DNA of 64,000 nucleotides from Ornithinimicrobium pekingense DSM 21552 (GTDB lineage: Bacteria; Actinomycetota; Actinomycetes; Actinomycetales; Dermatophilaceae): NCBI RefSeq assembly GCF_000421185.1, contig NZ_ATWJ01000009.1:312868-376867 (forward strand), given 5' to 3'. Below are positions 62,974 to 64,000 of this stretch, piece after piece (within the stretch, counting starts at the first letter, position 1; each line of letters begins with the position of its first letter). Below the pieces are notes generated by a model. That model saw only the letters and a program-made list of their open reading frames with translations, did not search any database and was not told the DNA's origin. The position numbers and the translations under genes are program-made.

Positions 62974-64000
62974 CCACCCAGCCGCTGCGCGAGGCGGTCG
63001 ACGTGCTCGCCCGGGTCGGTCGCGAGGCCGGCCTCGACGAGGGTGCCGTGCGCGCCGAGGGCATGGCCCTGGCGGCAGCCGTCCTGGAGCGCGCGACCGA
63101 CGCCATGGCGATGGCCCAGGCCTGGGGGCAGACCTTCGGCCGGCCGGCGGTCGACTACTTCGAGATGGTGCCGCGCGGCCGCCGCTACGGCTCGATCCCC
63201 ACGACGCTGCTCGGCACGCTGCTCGCCGAGTCGAGCCCCAGGGCCCACGGGTATGCCGTCGCGCTCGCCGACGTCGCGACCGCCGCGTGCACCGTGCCCG
63301 GCGCGGATGCCGACTCCGTCGGCCGGGCCGCCGTCGCGGCCCGCACCCAGCTCGCCGCCGCCGGCGTCTCCGGCCACTCCACCGCCGACACCCCCGTCCA
63401 CCCGCCCCCCACCCCCGACCGGGGACACGGTGTGCACGCCCCCACCCCCGACCGAGGACGTGGCCTGCCCCAGGACCCCGGGGCGCTGAGCCAGTGGTCG
63501 CAGGAGCTGCTGCACCGCGCCCAGGAGCAGGGCGACCGCGTCCGCCAGATGCTCGGCGAGATGGGCCGGCTCGGTCAGGCCGGCGGTCCGGGCGGTCAGG
63601 TGCCGCCCTACCCGCCGGGCACCGCATACCCCGACCCCGCGGCGGGCGCGCCCGACCCCCCCGCCACCTCTCCCGACCAGGTCGTGACCCAGCCCCCGCC
63701 GGAGGGGACGCCCGAGCCCGAGCCGCAGGAGCCGCCCGAGCCCGAGCGCTCCGTGGAGGAGCTGCTCGCCGAGCTCGACGCCCTCATCGGCCTGACCCGC
63801 GTCAAGGCCGAGATCCACCGGCAGGTCGCGGTGCTGAAGATGGACGCGCGCCGTCAGGAGGCCGGCCTCAGGGTCGCGACGCTGACCCGGCACCTGGTCT
63901 TCGTCGGCAACCCCGGCACCGGCAAGACCACGGTGGCGCGGCTCGTCGGCGGCATCTACCGGGCCCTGGGGCTGCTGAGCAAGGGCCAGCTGGTCGAGGT
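62970..64000 (+). CDS. CbxX/CfxQ-type AAA+ ATPase, truncated by window end
   Basis: The 343 residues in the window comprise an N-terminal helical/alpha-beta region (1-130), a Pro/Glu-rich linker (about 140-260) and the beginning of the AAA+ domain with [22 protein letters not shown] and Walker [11 protein letters not shown]. This is the CbxX/CfxQ (SpoVK-like) family. The linker contains two 11-residue repeats ([22 protein letters not shown]) encoded by copies of the intergenic repeat. ATG overlaps the upstream stop (ATGA). Confidence 0.88.
   Translation, partial: MTTQPLREAVDVLARVGREAGLDEGAVRAEGMALAAAVLERATDAMAMAQAWGQTFGRPAVDYFEMVPRGRRYGSIPTTLLGTLLAESSPRAHGYAVALADVATAACTVPGADADSVGRAAVAARTQLAAAGVSGHSTADTPVHPPPTPDRGHGVHAPTPDRGRGLPQDPGALSQWSQELLHRAQEQGDRVRQMLGEMGRLGQAGGPGGQVPPYPPGTAYPDPAAGAPDPPATSPDQVVTQPPPEGTPEPEPQEPPEPERSVEELLAELDALIGLTRVKAEIHRQVAVLKMDARRQEAGLRVATLTRHLVFVGNPGTGKTTVARLVGGIYRALGLLSKGQLVE
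63415..63472 (+). repeat. Two diverged copies of the 60864 repeat inside the AAA+ gene
   Basis: Units at 63415 and 63448 match the reverse complement of the 60896 unit at 19 of 25 and about 18 of 25 positions. Their step is 33 bp, a multiple of three, so the reading frame is kept. Confidence 0.6.

Overview
The window is a high-GC, gene-dense stretch of an actinobacterial chromosome. The gene order (SepF, PgeF, YggS next to FtsZ; HrdB-type sigma factor beside DUF4192; PAC2, DUF58/MoxR, CoaE-GrpB fusion), the many GTG starts and the GTGA/ATGA overlaps point to Micrococcales. An Intrasporangiaceae/Ornithinimicrobiaceae-like host is my best guess; no rRNA is present to settle it.

Region 1 (1-24.6 kb, all on the minus strand) is the division and cell-wall cluster read right to left: mraZ, rsmH, ftsL, ftsI, murF, mraY, murD, ftsW, murG, murC, ftsQ, ftsZ, then pgeF, yggS and the start of sepF. 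Two things are unusual. murE is absent between ftsI and murF. A complete-looking Flp/Tad pilus locus (flp, tadE, tadG, cpaB, cpaE, tadA, tadB, tadC), ending in a DivIVA-domain coiled-coil gene, sits between ftsZ and pgeF. The pilin part is visibly AT-richer than its surroundings. The mraZ leader carries three TGGRG boxes at exact 10-bp steps.

Region 2 (24.6-32.1 kb, plus strand) diverges from mraZ: a MoxR ATPase, DUF58 protein and transglutaminase operon, then a NarL-type kinase and regulator. Its upstream region holds further 10-bp-spaced TGG boxes and a 14-bp inverted repeat.

Region 3 (32-55 kb) is mixed housekeeping: DUF6907 protein, ArfB rescue factor, GNAT, the principal sigma factor, universal stress protein, DUF4192, EcsC-like, PAC2, an S9 peptidase, a PCD-VOC fusion, a CoaE-GrpB fusion, a DUF1918-DUF1876 fusion coupled to a 44-residue ORF, a beta-CASP hydrolase, an alcohol dehydrogenase, HrpA, two alpha/beta hydrolases and DUF445.

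Region 4 (55-60 kb) holds a sulfide module on the minus strand: sulfide:quinone oxidoreductase-like flavoprotein, TusE/DsrC-like carrier, DsrE2-like protein and a Cds1-like cysteine desulfhydrase, with a CsoR/CstR-like operator candidate in front. Two DUF202 membrane proteins diverge from it.

Region 5 (60-64 kb) has DUF1905 and GNAT genes, a 32-bp-period repeat array, and a TelA, XpaC-like and AAA+ ATPase operon that runs off the window.

Two genome-wide features show through: many genes start 6-7 nt after a TANNNT box (leaderless mRNAs), and the hexamer GGTATG/CATACC is strikingly frequent in every codon phase.
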